Origin: Thiocapsa marina 5811
Lineage (GTDB): Bacteria > Pseudomonadota > Gammaproteobacteria > Chromatiales > Chromatiaceae
Assembly: GCF_000223985.1 (NCBI RefSeq)
Contig: NZ_AFWV01000007.1
Location: 124,001-188,000, forward strand
Length of the DNA stretch: 64,000 bases
Direction of reading: 5' to 3'
The notes beneath the pieces were generated by a model. The model saw only the letters and a list, made by a program, of their open reading frames with translations, did not search any database and had not been told where the DNA came from. Positions within the stretch are counted from its first letter, which is position 1. Each line of letters opens with the position of its first letter. The translations under genes were made by a program, and so were the position numbers. Positions 18,981 through 27,832 of this stretch are shown here, piece by piece.

Positions 18981-19601
18981 CTAGGACGTCGGCAGAAAAC
19001 CGTCGGCCTTGAGTTTTCCGATCATGGCGGCGATGACCTCGCTGATCATGGTCTGCTCGGAGCTCGGATCCAGGGGGTCGGAGCGACCGGACCAGACCAG
19101 GGTTGCGCGTCCCGCGTCGTAGAGATTGGTCTCCAGCCGAAGAGCGCGGTAATCGGCGTAATACCCCGGCGCGGTGACCTCGCTCAAGATGTGACCATAA
19201 TACGGGTAAAGGCGCCCGTAAAGACTCGGAACGACATGGGTGCGTCCGCCGCTCGATGCGGCATCCGGGTTCTCGCCGGCGAGGTAGGTGACGATGACGC
19301 CGTCGGCTCCGGAGCGTCCCACCGCCTCCTGCACCGCTCGCGAGCGGCCGACGTCGCGGTCGGACAGCAGGGTATGGGCCGCGCGTGCTTGGACGCCGGC
19401 GCCTTTGAGCACCTCGACGAAATTGTCCTCGTAGGCGCGACGTACGACCGGGTTGGTCGAGATGCCGAAGACGATCAGGTCGCGATACGGGGTCGGGGGT
19501 GTGCCGGGCGCGATCCAGGTCGTACTCAGGGGGCCCGGCGCACAGCCGAGCGTCAGAAGGGCGGCAAGGCCGATCGCGACGGCAAGCCGGAAAGAACGCA
19601 T
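18981..19601 (-). CDS. Predicted lipoprotein, uncharacterised
   Basis: The start at 19601 gives MRSFRLAVAIGLAALLTLGCAPG, a lipoprotein signal with lipobox LTLGC; a longer frame to 19799 would overlap the reductase gene and hide the signal. The 206 residues contain VSTNPVVRRAYEDNFVEVL-like alpha/beta sequence (VFGISTNPVVRRAYEDNF), a likely nucleotide-free Rossmann-like fold, and a C-terminal ETNLYDAGRATLVWSGRSD segment found in several bacterial lipoproteins of unknown role. After Cys18 comes Ala, so outer-membrane sorting is plausible. It lies 88 nt downstream of the flavin reductase and may share its transcript. Confidence 0.75.
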   Translation of the reverse strand: MRSFRLAVAIGLAALLTLGCAPGPLSTTWIAPGTPPTPYRDLIVFGISTNPVVRRAYEDNFVEVLKGAGVQARAAHTLLSDRDVGRSRAVQEAVGRSGADGVIVTYLAGENPDAASSGGRTHVVPSLYGRLYPYYGHILSEVTAPGYYADYRALRLETNLYDAGRATLVWSGRSDPLDPSSEQTMISEVIAAMIGKLKADGFLPTS

Positions 19602-19689
19602 AAACGGTAGCTCCGAGATCGCGAAAAGGTCCATCGGGCGCGGAAGTGTGCCCCGCTCGGGGCCGCAGGACAAGCTCGGCTCGTCCTGC

Positions 19690-20727
19690 TCAGATCCCCC
19701 CGCCATCGTTCGACTTGGTTGCCTTGGTGTCGGCGGCGTACTCGAAAGCGTCTGAAAACATGCGGTCTCGGTCCAGTCCCGCGTCCTCGAAGGCGACACG
19801 TCCGGCCTCGACCATGACGGGCGGTCCGCTCATGTAGAGATCGAACCCGCTCGGGTCCGGGTGATCCTCGAGGACGGCCATGTGAACGAATCCGGTGCGT
19901 CCCTGCCAGTGTGGGTCCGGCTCCGAGAGCACGGGGACGAAACGGAACCCGGGCAGCTGCCGTGCCCAGGTTGCCGGCAGATCGGTCAGGTAGAGGTCGC
20001 GCTGCGTGCGCACCCCCCAGTAGAGCGCGATCGGGCGGTCGAGCCCGATATGGATCGCATGCTCGATCATCCCTTTCAGCGGCGCGAACCCGGTTCCTCC
20101 ACCCATCATGATGATCGGGCGATCCGAGTCCTCGCGAAGGACGAATGTTCCCATCGGTCCCTGGATGCGAAGGATGCTCTTCTCGGGCATGCTGTCGAAG
20201 ACATAGGCGGTGAACTCGCCGCCCGGAACATGACGGACATGCAGCTCGATCTCGGCATCGTCGTGGGGCGCGTTGGCGATGGAGAAGGCGCGCCTGCGGC
20301 CGTCCCGGAGGATGAAGTCCAGATACTGGCCGGCGAGGAATCGCAGCCGTTGGTTCTCCGGCAGCTTCAGGAAGAGGCGCATGACGTCGTGATTGAGACG
20401 CTCCTTGCGCGAGACGCGGCACGGTAGCGTGCGGACTTCGATGTGCGCGACCGAGGGGACCTCGCGCACGCGCAACAGCAGATCCGAGGTCGGCACGGCC
20501 TGGCAGGTCAGGCAGCTGTCCGCGGGCTGGCCTTCGAGCGCTTCGGTCTGCCCGCTCGGGTAGTCGACCCTTCCCTCGAGCAGGTGGACCGCGCAGGATC
20601 CGCACTTGCCGTCGCGACATCCGTAAGGCAGACCGACGCCTTGGCGCATCGCGGCGGCGAGGATGTTTTCGCCCGGCTCGACATCGAAGCGATGCTCCGC
20701 GGGGAGGGTTCGAATCTTGAAGCTCAT
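19690..20727 (-). CDS. 2Fe-2S ferredoxin/FAD/NAD(P)H oxidoreductase (glucoseen-reductase-like)
   Basis: A 345-residue electron-transfer reductase. The N-terminal plant-type ferredoxin domain has C37, C42, C45 and C75 in the CX4CX2CX29C spacing. The FAD-binding domain has RRRAFSIANAP, and the NAD(P)H domain has MMGGGTGFAP and YMSGPPVMV. Such proteins are often annotated as CDP-6-deoxy-delta-3,4-glucoseen reductase, but no deoxysugar genes are near. They often occur near ubiD in gammaproteobacteria, and here ubiD is 3 kb away, so a role in quinone, flavin or oxygenase electron supply is equally possible. The start codon is 7 nt from the TIR element C1, which therefore occupies its promoter region. 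Confidence 0.88.
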   Translation of the reverse strand: MSFKIRTLPAEHRFDVEPGENILAAAMRQGVGLPYGCRDGKCGSCAVHLLEGRVDYPSGQTEALEGQPADSCLTCQAVPTSDLLLRVREVPSVAHIEVRTLPCRVSRKERLNHDVMRLFLKLPENQRLRFLAGQYLDFILRDGRRRAFSIANAPHDDAEIELHVRHVPGGEFTAYVFDSMPEKSILRIQGPMGTFVLREDSDRPIIMMGGGTGFAPLKGMIEHAIHIGLDRPIALYWGVRTQRDLYLTDLPATWARQLPGFRFVPVLSEPDPHWQGRTGFVHMAVLEDHPDPSGFDLYMSGPPVMVEAGRVAFEDAGLDRDRMFSDAFEYAADTKATKSNDGGGI

Positions 20728-20734
20728 CTCGTCA

Positions 20735-20821
20735 TTAAACCGCGTCCGGAGTGATTAGGCGATGGTTTTGGGTTTGCTGGGCCTCATCTACAACTGCGGC
20801 CGCAGTGGAGACGCGGTTTAA
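20735..20821. repeat. 87-bp TIR element, copy C1
   Basis: Perfect 12-bp arms TTAAACCGCGTC / GACGCGGTTTAA. It lies between the divergent reductase and SDR genes and is followed by a 19-nt AT-rich spacer (starting TAATAAAATTTT) and copy C2. Confidence 0.85.
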
Positions 20822-20840
20822 TAATAAAATTTTCAATGAT

Positions 20841-20927
20841 TTGAATCGCGTCTATCCCGGTGTGTCGGGTGTTTTCGATTCCGCGGTGCCAGGTCCGACA
20901 CGGATCCGCACCTCGGACGCGATCCAA
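20841..20927. repeat. 87-bp TIR element, copy C2
   Basis: A diverged copy: left arm TTGAATCGCGTC, right end GACGCGATCCAA, nearly complementary to each other and both different from the consensus. The position exactly 19 nt after C1 and the length of 87 bp identify it as a family member. Confidence 0.72.
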
Positions 20928-20975
20928 AGATCTTCGGGTATTTCACCCCGCTTTCGCAAATAGGAGGCAGGTCGG

Positions 20976-21842
20976 ATGATGAACGAGCAGATCGTCGTCG
21001 GGTGCGGATATGTGGGCACCCGGCTCGCGCGCCACTATCGGGAGCAGGGCGAGGCCGTCACCGGCATCGTGCGATCCGAGGCCGGGGTTGCTCGGTTGGA
21101 GCAGCTCGGCATCAAGGGCAGACGCTGCGATCTCGCGGCCGAGGATCTCGGTGATCTCGGTCTTGCCGAGGCGCGGGTCTTTCATTTCGCGCCGCCGCCG
21201 GGGAGCGGGGTTCAAGATCCCCATACCCGGCATCTCGTCGAGGTCTTCGAGCGCTACGGGCATCCGCGTCGTGTCGTCTATATCAGCACGACGGGCGTCT
21301 ACGGTGACTGCGCGGGCGCCTGGATCGACGAGACGCATCCTGTCGCACCTGTTGCCGCGCGCTCGCAACGTCGCCTGGATGCCGAGGAGACGCTGCGTAG
21401 CTGGAGCGCGGCGAGCGGCCGGGATCTGGTCATCCTGCGCGTGGCCGGGATCTACGGCCCCGACCGATTGCCGCTGGAGCGGATCCGGGCGGGTACGCCC
21501 ATGGTGAGGCCTCAGGATGCGCCCTACACCAACCGGATCCATGTCGACGATCTGGTCACGGCCTGTATCGCGGCGATGGAGCGGGCGCCGTCGGGTGGGC
21601 TCTACAACGCCTGCGACGGTCACCCGAGCACCATGACGGACTACTTTCTCGATGTTGCTGCGGCGACCGGCCTGCCGAGCCCGCCCTTGATCAGCCTCGA
21701 GGAGGCCGCCGATCGTCTCTCCGAGGGCATGCTCTCCTATTTGAGCGAGTCGCGTCGCCTGCGCAACGATCGACTCCGCGACGAATTGGGCCTGGTCTTC
21801 CGCTACCCGTCGCTGGCCGAGGGGCTGAGAGGGCTCTTCTGA
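20976..21842 (+). CDS. SDR-family NAD(P)-dependent epimerase/reductase (YeeZ-like)
   Basis: Extended short-chain dehydrogenase-like protein, 288 residues. The nucleotide-binding start is IVVGCGYVGTRLA (GxGxxG). YISTTGVYGDCAGAWIDE supplies the S/T-x-Y motif region (STTGVYG), and NRIHVDDLV is the usual extended-SDR motif. Substrate is unknown; relatives include E. coli YeeZ. AGGAGG stands about 8 nt before the first ATG, and a second Met follows directly, so either could start. It is divergent from the flavin reductase, with two TIR elements between them. Confidence 0.85.
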   Translation: MMNEQIVVGCGYVGTRLARHYREQGEAVTGIVRSEAGVARLEQLGIKGRRCDLAAEDLGDLGLAEARVFHFAPPPGSGVQDPHTRHLVEVFERYGHPRRVVYISTTGVYGDCAGAWIDETHPVAPVAARSQRRLDAEETLRSWSAASGRDLVILRVAGIYGPDRLPLERIRAGTPMVRPQDAPYTNRIHVDDLVTACIAAMERAPSGGLYNACDGHPSTMTDYFLDVAAATGLPSPPLISLEEAADRLSEGMLSYLSESRRLRNDRLRDELGLVFRYPSLAEGLRGLF

Positions 21843-22043
21843 GCGATCGGCGTGTGCGTATCCTCAAACGCCTTTGGCGGCTATGATTTGGCCCTGCATC
21901 GCACGCCGCCCTGGCGGCGGTGCATCCCGGTCGGGCGAGTCGCTCGGACGATCTTCGTTCGTGCCGCCCGCTCGGCTATCCGGTGCTCGGTTCGATCTCG
22001 AGCCCCGGCACGATCCGACCCGACAATCCATAAGGAGCCATCG

Positions 22044-22454
22044 ATGACGCGTTCAAATCGACAAGTGCCCGCAATGCTCGCCGCCCTGCTTGCAACCGCA
22101 GTCTTCGCATCCCCCGCCAGCGCCTTGCAGGAGGCGGACTTCAACTACGAGTCGACCGAGGACCTGTATCAGATCTGCTCGGTTGCAGCGGATGCCGACG
22201 GGTATGCGAGTGCTTCTTTGGCGTGCCGTGCCTTCCTCGAGGCAACCGTCCAGTATCACGACGGTGTGACGGCCCGCAACGGGTTGAAGCGCTTGATCTG
22301 TTATCCCCAAGGCGCCACGATCGCAGATGCCCGCGAGGCGTTCGTTGCCTGGGCGAAGGCCAATTCCGGGAACGCCGAGTTGATGGGCGAGCAGCCCGTG
22401 AAGGGCGTGGTCCGCGCGCTTGCAGCCAAGTATCCTTGCAAGGGTAAGAAGTAG
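22044..22454 (+). CDS. Secreted Rap1a/Tai-like protein
   Basis: A 136-residue exported protein. The ATG at 22044 has AAGGAG 6 nt upstream and yields a Sec signal (about 1-26, ending SPASA). The mature part has the pattern of Rap1a/Tai-type domains: YQICSVA..., LACRAFLEATVQYHD, LICYPQGATIADAREAFVAWAKAN and ALAAKYPC, with four Cys likely forming two disulfides. Some family members are immunity proteins for type VI peptidoglycan amidase effectors, but many are orphan envelope proteins. No effector is visible nearby, so an immunity role is not supported here. It is followed 63 nt later by a glycine-zipper lipoprotein gene. Confidence 0.75.
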   Translation: MTRSNRQVPAMLAALLATAVFASPASALQEADFNYESTEDLYQICSVAADADGYASASLACRAFLEATVQYHDGVTARNGLKRLICYPQGATIADAREAFVAWAKANSGNAELMGEQPVKGVVRALAAKYPCKGKK

Positions 22455-22517
22455 GTCTTCAATCGATCGGGCGTCGGCCGTCGGCTCGATGCCCCCGCAG
22501 TTTCGGAGAGTCCAACG

Positions 22518-22751
22518 ATGAAAATCACCACAGTTACGGCCGCGTTCGCCTGTGTTGTTCTGCTCGCCGGATGCGGCAGCACAACCACCTCCCGTGTCGC
22601 GACGGGGACCGGTATGGGCGCAGCCACAGGAGCGGCCATCGGATCCTTCAGCGGCAACGCCGGTCGCGGCGCGCTCATCGGTGCCGGCGTAGGCGCCTTG
22701 GGCGGGGTGCTGGTCGACGAGCATCAGCGCGGAAGTTTCAGCAACAATTGA
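22518..22751 (+). CDS. Small glycine-zipper lipoprotein
   Basis: A 77-residue protein. MKITTVTAAFACVVLLAGCG is a lipoprotein signal (lipobox LLAGC, Cys19). Residues about 33-65 form a glycine zipper (GTGMGAATGAAIG...GRGALIGAGVGALGGV), the pattern of SlyB/OsmB-like envelope proteins that insert in or against a membrane. GGAGAG precedes the ATG. It is probably an outer-membrane or periplasmic-facing stress protein, possibly co-expressed with the upstream secreted protein. Confidence 0.8.
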   Translation: MKITTVTAAFACVVLLAGCGSTTTSRVATGTGMGAATGAAIGSFSGNAGRGALIGAGVGALGGVLVDEHQRGSFSNN

Positions 22752-23381
22752 TCCGAAGACCCGATCGACCGAGCCGTTCGTCGGTTCGGTCGGCGTTCCG
22801 CCGGCTTCACCGTGCGTGTGCAGCCGGCTGAGAACCGGATGGTTCAACGCCCCGATACGGGCAACCCCGAAGGGTGATCGGGGGCATCAAGCGATCCGTG
22901 CTGGGTTCGTCGCCTGGATCGGCGCGCATCCGCAGCAATCGGCTTGCTGTTCCGGGGTTTGCCGCGACGATTGGCCAGGCCGGCTTTCCCGGTGGGTCAT
23001 CACCGGGCATCGGGTTCCCGCGCAACGGATCGTCACGATTTCGTCAAGCAAACGGAGTTGACGCTTCGCACACGATCCACTAGCTTTCATCAGGAATCAA
23101 CTGTGGCGCGTACGGGTTTTCGGTGCACGACCTGGAGCAGTCAGAAGGCGTAGGAGCTTGGCCCCACGCACGACGGTAGCGGCGTCGTCTCCTCGGGCCC
23201 GGCTCGGGTGTTCGCCGGGCTGCTTGCCGTGCCGGATCCGGGCTCACTGCATAGATCCCCTCTCCCGTGCCGTGGTGATCCGCGCGGGTTCGGGTTTGCG
23301 TTACCCGCTGTCGAGTCGGCTTGTGTGTTGGCAACTCGGCAGTCTTGGCTCGACCAACGCACACCAGCATGAGAGACAGCG
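22752..23381. other. 630-nt gene-free stretch before the RRM gene
   Basis: No ORF here has credible composition or a ribosome-binding site. The only suggestive signal is the possible promoter at 23058-23086. If real, it would give the RRM gene a leader of roughly 290 nt. No tRNA, riboswitch or TIR element was recognised. Confidence 0.5.
23058..23086 (+). promoter_or_regulatory. Possible sigma70 promoter upstream of the RRM gene
   Basis: TTGACG (23058-23063), a 17-bp spacer, then TAGCTT (23081-23086). The -35 is good and the -10 is weak. Its distance from the ATG would leave a long untranslated leader, a known feature of cold-shock and RNA-binding-protein genes. Confidence 0.3.
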
Positions 23382-23657
23382 ATGAGGATCTACGTAGGAA
23401 ACCTGACCTATAGCGTGACCGACGACGACCTTCGGGACGTCTTCGGACAGTACGGCGAGCTTGCGGCCGCGGAGGTGATCAAGGATAAGTTTTCCGGTCA
23501 GTCCAAAGGCTTCGGATTCGTCGATATGCCCAATAACTCGGAGGCGGACGCGGCCATCAAGGCGCTGAACGAAACCGACTTCAAAGGGCGCAAGCTCACC
23601 GTCAACGAGGCACGTCCGCGTGCCGAACGTCCACGCGGAGGCGGGGGTCGCTACTGA
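23382..23657 (+). CDS. RRM-domain RNA-binding protein
   Basis: A single RNA-recognition motif of 91 residues. RNP2 is IYVGNL (3-8) and RNP1 is KGFGFVDM (42-49), followed by a short Arg/Gly-rich tail (RPRAERPRGGGGRY). Bacterial proteins of this kind bind single-stranded RNA and are often cold- or stress-induced. GAGAGA lies about 5 nt before the ATG. It stands alone, ahead of the convergent ubiD. Confidence 0.95.
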   Translation: MRIYVGNLTYSVTDDDLRDVFGQYGELAAAEVIKDKFSGQSKGFGFVDMPNNSEADAAIKALNETDFKGRKLTVNEARPRAERPRGGGGRY

Positions 23658-23725
23658 GCCCGTCGCTCGACTGTTCTGCTGTAACCTATCGCCGTCGGGG
23701 CGCGCTGCGCCGCCGGCGTCGATTC

Positions 23726-25243
23726 CTACCCACGACGTCCCTTACCCGCCTCTCGGTCGGTGGTTGCGCCCCCGGGCCCCATGACTCCGAGGCTTTCCCA
23801 AATCGCATCGACCCGTTCTCGCACCGCCTCGTCCATTACGATGGGGCTACCCCACTCGCGCGTCGTCTCGCCCGGCCACTTGTTCGTCGCATCGAAACCG
23901 ATCTTCGACCCCAGTCCCGAGACCGGCGAGGCGAAATCGAGATAGTCGATCGGCGTGTTCTCGATCATCACCGTGTCGCGCGCCGGATCCATGCGGGTCG
24001 TCATCGCCCAGATCACATCGGTCCAGTCGCGCGTACAGACGTCGTCGTCCACGACAATCACGAACTTGGTGTACATGAACTGGCGCAGGAAGGACCAGAC
24101 GCCCATCATGACCCGCTTGGCGTGCCCCGGATATTGCTTCTTGATGCTGACGACCGCCAGGCGATACGAGCAGCCCTCGGGCGGCAGATAGAAGTCCTGG
24201 ATCTCGGGAAACTGCTTTTGCAGGATGGGGACGAAGACCTCGTTCAGGGCCACCCCCAGGATCGCCGGCTCGTCGGGCGGACGCCCCGTGTAGGTGCTGT
24301 GATAGATCGGTTCTCGGCGCTGGGTGATGCGCTCGATGGTAAAGACCGGAAACTCGCCGACCTCGTTGTAGTAGCCGGTGTGATCGCCGAAAGGCCCTTC
24401 AGGCGCCATGTCGTCCGGGTGAATATGGCCCTCGAGGACGATTTCGGCACTGGCCGGGACTTGCAGATCGGACTCCTTGCAGTCGGCCAGCTCGGTGCGG
24501 CTGCCGCGCAACAGTCCTGCGAAGGCATATTCGGACAGGGTATCCGGAACCGGCGTGACCGCGCCCAGGATGGTTGCCGGGTCGGCGCCGAGCGCGACCG
24601 TCACCGGGAATGGCTTGCCGGGGTGGGCGCGTTTCCAGTCACGGAAGTCGAGGGCGCCGCCACGGTGGGCGAGCCAGCGCATGATGACCCGGTTGCGGCC
24701 GAGCACCTGCATCCGATAGATGCCGAGGTTGTGGCGCGCCTTCTCCGGCCCCTTGGTGATGACCAGGCCCCAGGTGATCAGGCGCGCGGCATCGCCCGGC
24801 CAGCAATGCTGTATCGGCAGACGCGCCAGATCGACTTGATCCCCGCTGAATTCGATCTCCTGACAGGGTGCATTGCGCCGAACCTTCGGGGCCATGTCCA
24901 GCACCTTCTTGAAGATCGGCAGCGATTGCCACGCCTCCTTCATCCCCTTCGGCGGATCCGGTTCCTTGAGAAAGGCCAGCAGCTTGCCGACCTCGCGCAG
25001 CGCCTCGACCGATTCTTCACCCATGCCGAGCGCGACCCGTCGGGTCGTTCCGAACAGGTTGCCCAGCAGGGGAATTTTCGACCCCTTCGGTCGTTCGAAC
25101 AGCAGGGCAGGTCCACCGGCCCGAAGCGTCCGGTCACAGATCTCGGTCACCTCGAGATAAGGATCGACCTCCACCCGGATACGTTTCAGCTCGCCGCGCT
25201 GCTCGAGCTGATCGATAAAATCACGCAGGTCTCGATACTTCAT
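23726..25243 (-). CDS. ubiD: 4-hydroxy-3-polyprenylbenzoate decarboxylase UbiD
   Basis: Prenyl-FMN-dependent decarboxylase of ubiquinone synthesis, working with UbiX. The 505 residues begin [22 protein letters not shown], the canonical UbiD start. [12 protein letters not shown], the prFMN-site region [29 protein letters not shown] and [14 protein letters not shown] are visible. No clear Shine-Dalgarno precedes the ATG. Instead the right arm of a perfect 12-bp hairpin abuts it, and the TGA of a 14-codon upstream ORF overlaps it as ATGA, suggesting translational coupling. It converges with the RRM gene. Confidence 0.97.
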   Translation of the reverse strand: MKYRDLRDFIDQLEQRGELKRIRVEVDPYLEVTEICDRTLRAGGPALLFERPKGSKIPLLGNLFGTTRRVALGMGEESVEALREVGKLLAFLKEPDPPKGMKEAWQSLPIFKKVLDMAPKVRRNAPCQEIEFSGDQVDLARLPIQHCWPGDAARLITWGLVITKGPEKARHNLGIYRMQVLGRNRVIMRWLAHRGGALDFRDWKRAHPGKPFPVTVALGADPATILGAVTPVPDTLSEYAFAGLLRGSRTELADCKESDLQVPASAEIVLEGHIHPDDMAPEGPFGDHTGYYNEVGEFPVFTIERITQRREPIYHSTYTGRPPDEPAILGVALNEVFVPILQKQFPEIQDFYLPPEGCSYRLAVVSIKKQYPGHAKRVMMGVWSFLRQFMYTKFVIVVDDDVCTRDWTDVIWAMTTRMDPARDTVMIENTPIDYLDFASPVSGLGSKIGFDATNKWPGETTREWGSPIVMDEAVRERVDAIWESLGVMGPGGATTDREAGKGRRG

Positions 25244-25284
25244 TTTTTATCCCGTATCCGGGATAAAAAAGACATTTTTTTCAT
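25240..25284 (-). CDS. Possible 14-codon leader peptide coupled to ubiD
   Basis: The minus strand reads [14 protein letters not shown] followed by TGA, which overlaps the ubiD ATG (ATGA). AAGGCG lies 8 nt before its ATG, while ubiD itself has only a poor site. The second half of the mini-ORF is the hairpin 25243-25270. It is too short for codon statistics; the evidence is position, overlap and ribosome-binding-site contrast. Confidence 0.45.
   Translation of the reverse strand: MKKMSFLSRIRDKK
25243..25270. promoter_or_regulatory. ubiD: Perfect 12-bp palindrome covering the ubiD initiation region
   Basis: TTTTTTATCCCG, loop TATC, CGGGATAAAAAA. As RNA on the ubiD strand it forms a stem whose 3' arm ends at the ubiD start codon. 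With A/U runs at both sides it also looks like a bidirectional terminator. As DNA it could be an operator. The three readings cannot be separated from sequence alone. Confidence 0.6.
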
Positions 25285-25331
25285 GGGGTTCGCCTTATTT
25301 TTCGAATGGGGCCGTCGTCACCCGTAACCCG

Positions 25332-25345
25332 GGGCATCGATGCCC
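25332..25345. promoter_or_regulatory. 14-bp palindrome upstream of ubiD
   Basis: GGGCATCGATGCCC is a perfect dyad (or a 5-bp stem with TCGA loop) about 90 bp upstream of ubiD. It is a possible operator or chance in G+C-rich DNA. Confidence 0.25.
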
Positions 25346-25382
25346 GGCCACGTCGCCGATCGGATCCGCAGGGCGGGCAAAC

Positions 25383-25483
25383 GCCGTAGGGTGGACAAGC
25401 GCCGTAGGGTGGACAAGCGCAGCGCAGTCCACCAACGCCGGCGCAGTCTCGGTGGACTTCGATAAAGCTCGTCCACCCTACGG
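25383..25483. repeat. Palindromic GTAGGGTGGACAAGC repeat, copy K
   Basis: A tandem start GCCGTAGGGTGGACAAGC (25383-25400, again from 25401) is followed by GCAGCGCAGTCCACC, then GGTGGACTTCG and the closing arm CTCGTCCACCCTACGG. The arms are inverted. It is nearly the same as copy L (60678-60760). It lies between ubiD and the TIR element D. Confidence 0.8.
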
Positions 25484-25524
25484 GCCCGGATACCCGGCCT
25501 GCAGGGCCCGCTGAAAGTCCATAC

Positions 25525-25610
25525 TTAAACCGCCCTGCGCCATTGGTAATGGGGGCCTCGGCATGACGACACGCCCCGACATCGGCGTTCACGCTCCGAG
25601 CGCGGTTTAA
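25525..25610. repeat. prlC: 86-bp TIR element, copy D
   Basis: Left arm TTAAACCGC, right end GCGCGGTTTAA; the arms are shorter than in C1. The right arm contains the TAA stop of the oligopeptidase gene (25607-25609, minus strand). Confidence 0.75.
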
Positions 25611-27640
25611 GCCGCGATACCGGAATGCCGCAACAGCGCGTCCGTATTCGGCTCGCGCCCCCGGAACCGCACATAGAGGATCATGGCGTCTTCCGATCCA
25701 CCCTTCTCCAGGATGTTCTCGCGGAAGGACCGGCCCGTGTCCGCGTCGAAGACGCCTTTCTCTTCGAATAACGAGAAGGCATCCGCCGACAGGACCTCGG
25801 CCCACTTGTAGCTGTAATAGCCCGCGGCGTAGCCGCCCGCGAAGATGTGCGAGAAGGCGTGGGCGAAGCGGTTGAAGGCGGGCGGGCGAATCACGGCAAC
25901 CCGGTCACGCACCTCTTCGATGATCTCGTAGACGCGCCCGCCGCGCGCCGGGTCGTATTCCAGATGCAGGCGGAAATCAAACAGCGCGAACTCCAGTTGC
26001 CGCACCATCTGCATGGCCGACTGGAAGTTCTTCGCCGCAGTCATGCGCGCGTAGAGATCCTGCGGAATGGATGCGCCCGTCTCCCAATGGGCGGCGAAGA
26101 GATCGAGCGATTCGCGCTCCCAGCACCAGTTCTCCATGAATTGGCTGGGCAGCTCGACCGCGTCCCAGGGCACACCGTTGATGCCGGCAACCCCCGGATA
26201 GTCGACCTTGGTCAGCATGTGGTGCAGGCCGTGGCCGAACTCGTGGAAGAGCGTCTCGACCTCGTTGTGGGTCAGCAGCGAGGGCTTGTCGCCGACCGGC
26301 GGGGTGAAGTTGCACACCAGGTAGGCGACCGGGAGCTGGTCGCAGCGACTGGTGTGCATCCTGTTGGTACAGACATCCATCCAGGCCCCGCCGCGCTTGT
26401 TCTGGCGCGCGAAGGGGTCGAGATAGAACTGACCGCGCAGCGCCCCGGATACACCGTCGCGGATCTCGAAGAAGCGCACGTCCGGGTGATAGGTGTCGAA
26501 GGATTCGGCCTCCCGGATCTTGACCCCGAAGAGGCGCTCGACGACGCCGAACAGACCCGACAGAACCCGCGAGATCGGGAAGTAGGGCCGCAGCTCTTCC
26601 TGGCTGATTTGATACCGGTGCAGGCGCAGCTTCTCGGCGTAGTAACCGACGTCCCACGGCTCCAGTGTCTCCACGCCGTGCTGCTCGCGCGCGAAAGCTT
26701 CGAGCTCGGCAAGTTCTTTGCGCGCCTGAGTGACGGAGCGGTCGGCCAAGTCGTTCAGGAAGGCCAGCACGTCCTCCGGCGAGCGTGCCATCTTGGTCGC
26801 GAGCGAGCGCTCGGCATAGTTCGCGAAGCCGAGCAGCCCGGCCAGCTCGTGACGCAGCGCGAGGATGCGCTCCATGATCTCGCCGTTGTCCCACTGTCCG
26901 GCATGCGGCCCTTGATCGGAGGCGCGTGTACCGTAGGCCTGGTAGAGCTCGAAGCGCAGCTCGCGATTGTCCGCGTAGGTCATGACCGGCATGTAGGAGG
27001 GCAGGTCGAGCGTGAAGAGCCAGCCGGTCTGGCCGCGCTGCGCGGCGTTCTGGCGCGCCAGCCCGAGCGCGGATTCGGGCAGACCCGCAAGCTGCGTCTC
27101 GTCCTCGATCAGCGTGCTCCAGGCGTTGGTGGCGTCGAGCACGTTCTCCGAATATTTGGTGGTGAGCTGCGAGAGCTCCTGACTGATGGCTCTGTAGCGG
27201 GCCTTCTTTTCGGCCGGAAGATCGACACCCGAGAGATGGAAGTCGCGCAGCGCGTTCTCGAGCAGCTTGCGCTGTGCCGGGTTGAGATGCTCTTGCGCGG
27301 CCACCGCCTGGTAGCCGCGGAAGAGGTCCTCGTTCTGCCCGACCTCGGTCCCGTAATCGCTGAGCTTAGGCAGGCAGGCGTTGTAGGCGGCGCGCAGCGC
27401 ATCGCTGTTGAGCACGCCGTTGAGATGTCCGACCGGCGACCAGGCGCGACTCAAGCGGTCGTCGATCTCGTCCAGCGGCTCCACGAAGCTCTCCCAGGTC
27501 GGCACCGAGACCTCGCGGGTCAGGCGCTCGATCTCGGCGCGGCAGTCGGCGAGACAGACATCGATGGCGGGCTCGACGTGTTCGGGACGGATCCGGGAGA
27601 AAGCCGGGAGGCCGGTGGTCTCGAGCAAGGGGTTGGTCAT
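25607..27640 (-). CDS. prlC: Oligopeptidase A (M3 metallopeptidase)
   Basis: Cytoplasmic zinc peptidase that degrades short peptides, including cleaved signal peptides. The start at 27640 gives MTNPLLETTGLPAFSRIRPEHVEPAI, the family N-terminus, and 677 residues against about 680 in E. coli; the longer frame to 27766 adds a non-homologous extension. The zinc motif HEFGH (His466, Glu467, His470) is in LFHEFGHGLHHML. The substrate-loop tyrosines near the C-terminus (GGYAAGYYSYKWAEVLSADAF) are present. The TAA stop is donated by a TIR element. Confidence 0.96.
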   Translation of the reverse strand: MTNPLLETTGLPAFSRIRPEHVEPAIDVCLADCRAEIERLTREVSVPTWESFVEPLDEIDDRLSRAWSPVGHLNGVLNSDALRAAYNACLPKLSDYGTEVGQNEDLFRGYQAVAAQEHLNPAQRKLLENALRDFHLSGVDLPAEKKARYRAISQELSQLTTKYSENVLDATNAWSTLIEDETQLAGLPESALGLARQNAAQRGQTGWLFTLDLPSYMPVMTYADNRELRFELYQAYGTRASDQGPHAGQWDNGEIMERILALRHELAGLLGFANYAERSLATKMARSPEDVLAFLNDLADRSVTQARKELAELEAFAREQHGVETLEPWDVGYYAEKLRLHRYQISQEELRPYFPISRVLSGLFGVVERLFGVKIREAESFDTYHPDVRFFEIRDGVSGALRGQFYLDPFARQNKRGGAWMDVCTNRMHTSRCDQLPVAYLVCNFTPPVGDKPSLLTHNEVETLFHEFGHGLHHMLTKVDYPGVAGINGVPWDAVELPSQFMENWCWERESLDLFAAHWETGASIPQDLYARMTAAKNFQSAMQMVRQLEFALFDFRLHLEYDPARGGRVYEIIEEVRDRVAVIRPPAFNRFAHAFSHIFAGGYAAGYYSYKWAEVLSADAFSLFEEKGVFDADTGRSFRENILEKGGSEDAMILYVRFRGREPNTDALLRHSGIAA

Positions 27641-27832
27641 GGGTATGGCCTGATCGGGTTCGCGGGTCAAAGTGGTCGTAGGCTTGCGCTCGGCGGCCGC
27701 TCGCGCGAAGACGCCGGGATTCCCGGCGTCTCGGCGCATGCACGGCCTTGCCGCGCACGAGATCATGCGGGCTGCACGGCGGAGTTTCCAGTCGATCGGG
27801 TCGGGGTGGGCACACGGACGCGCCCACCCCGG

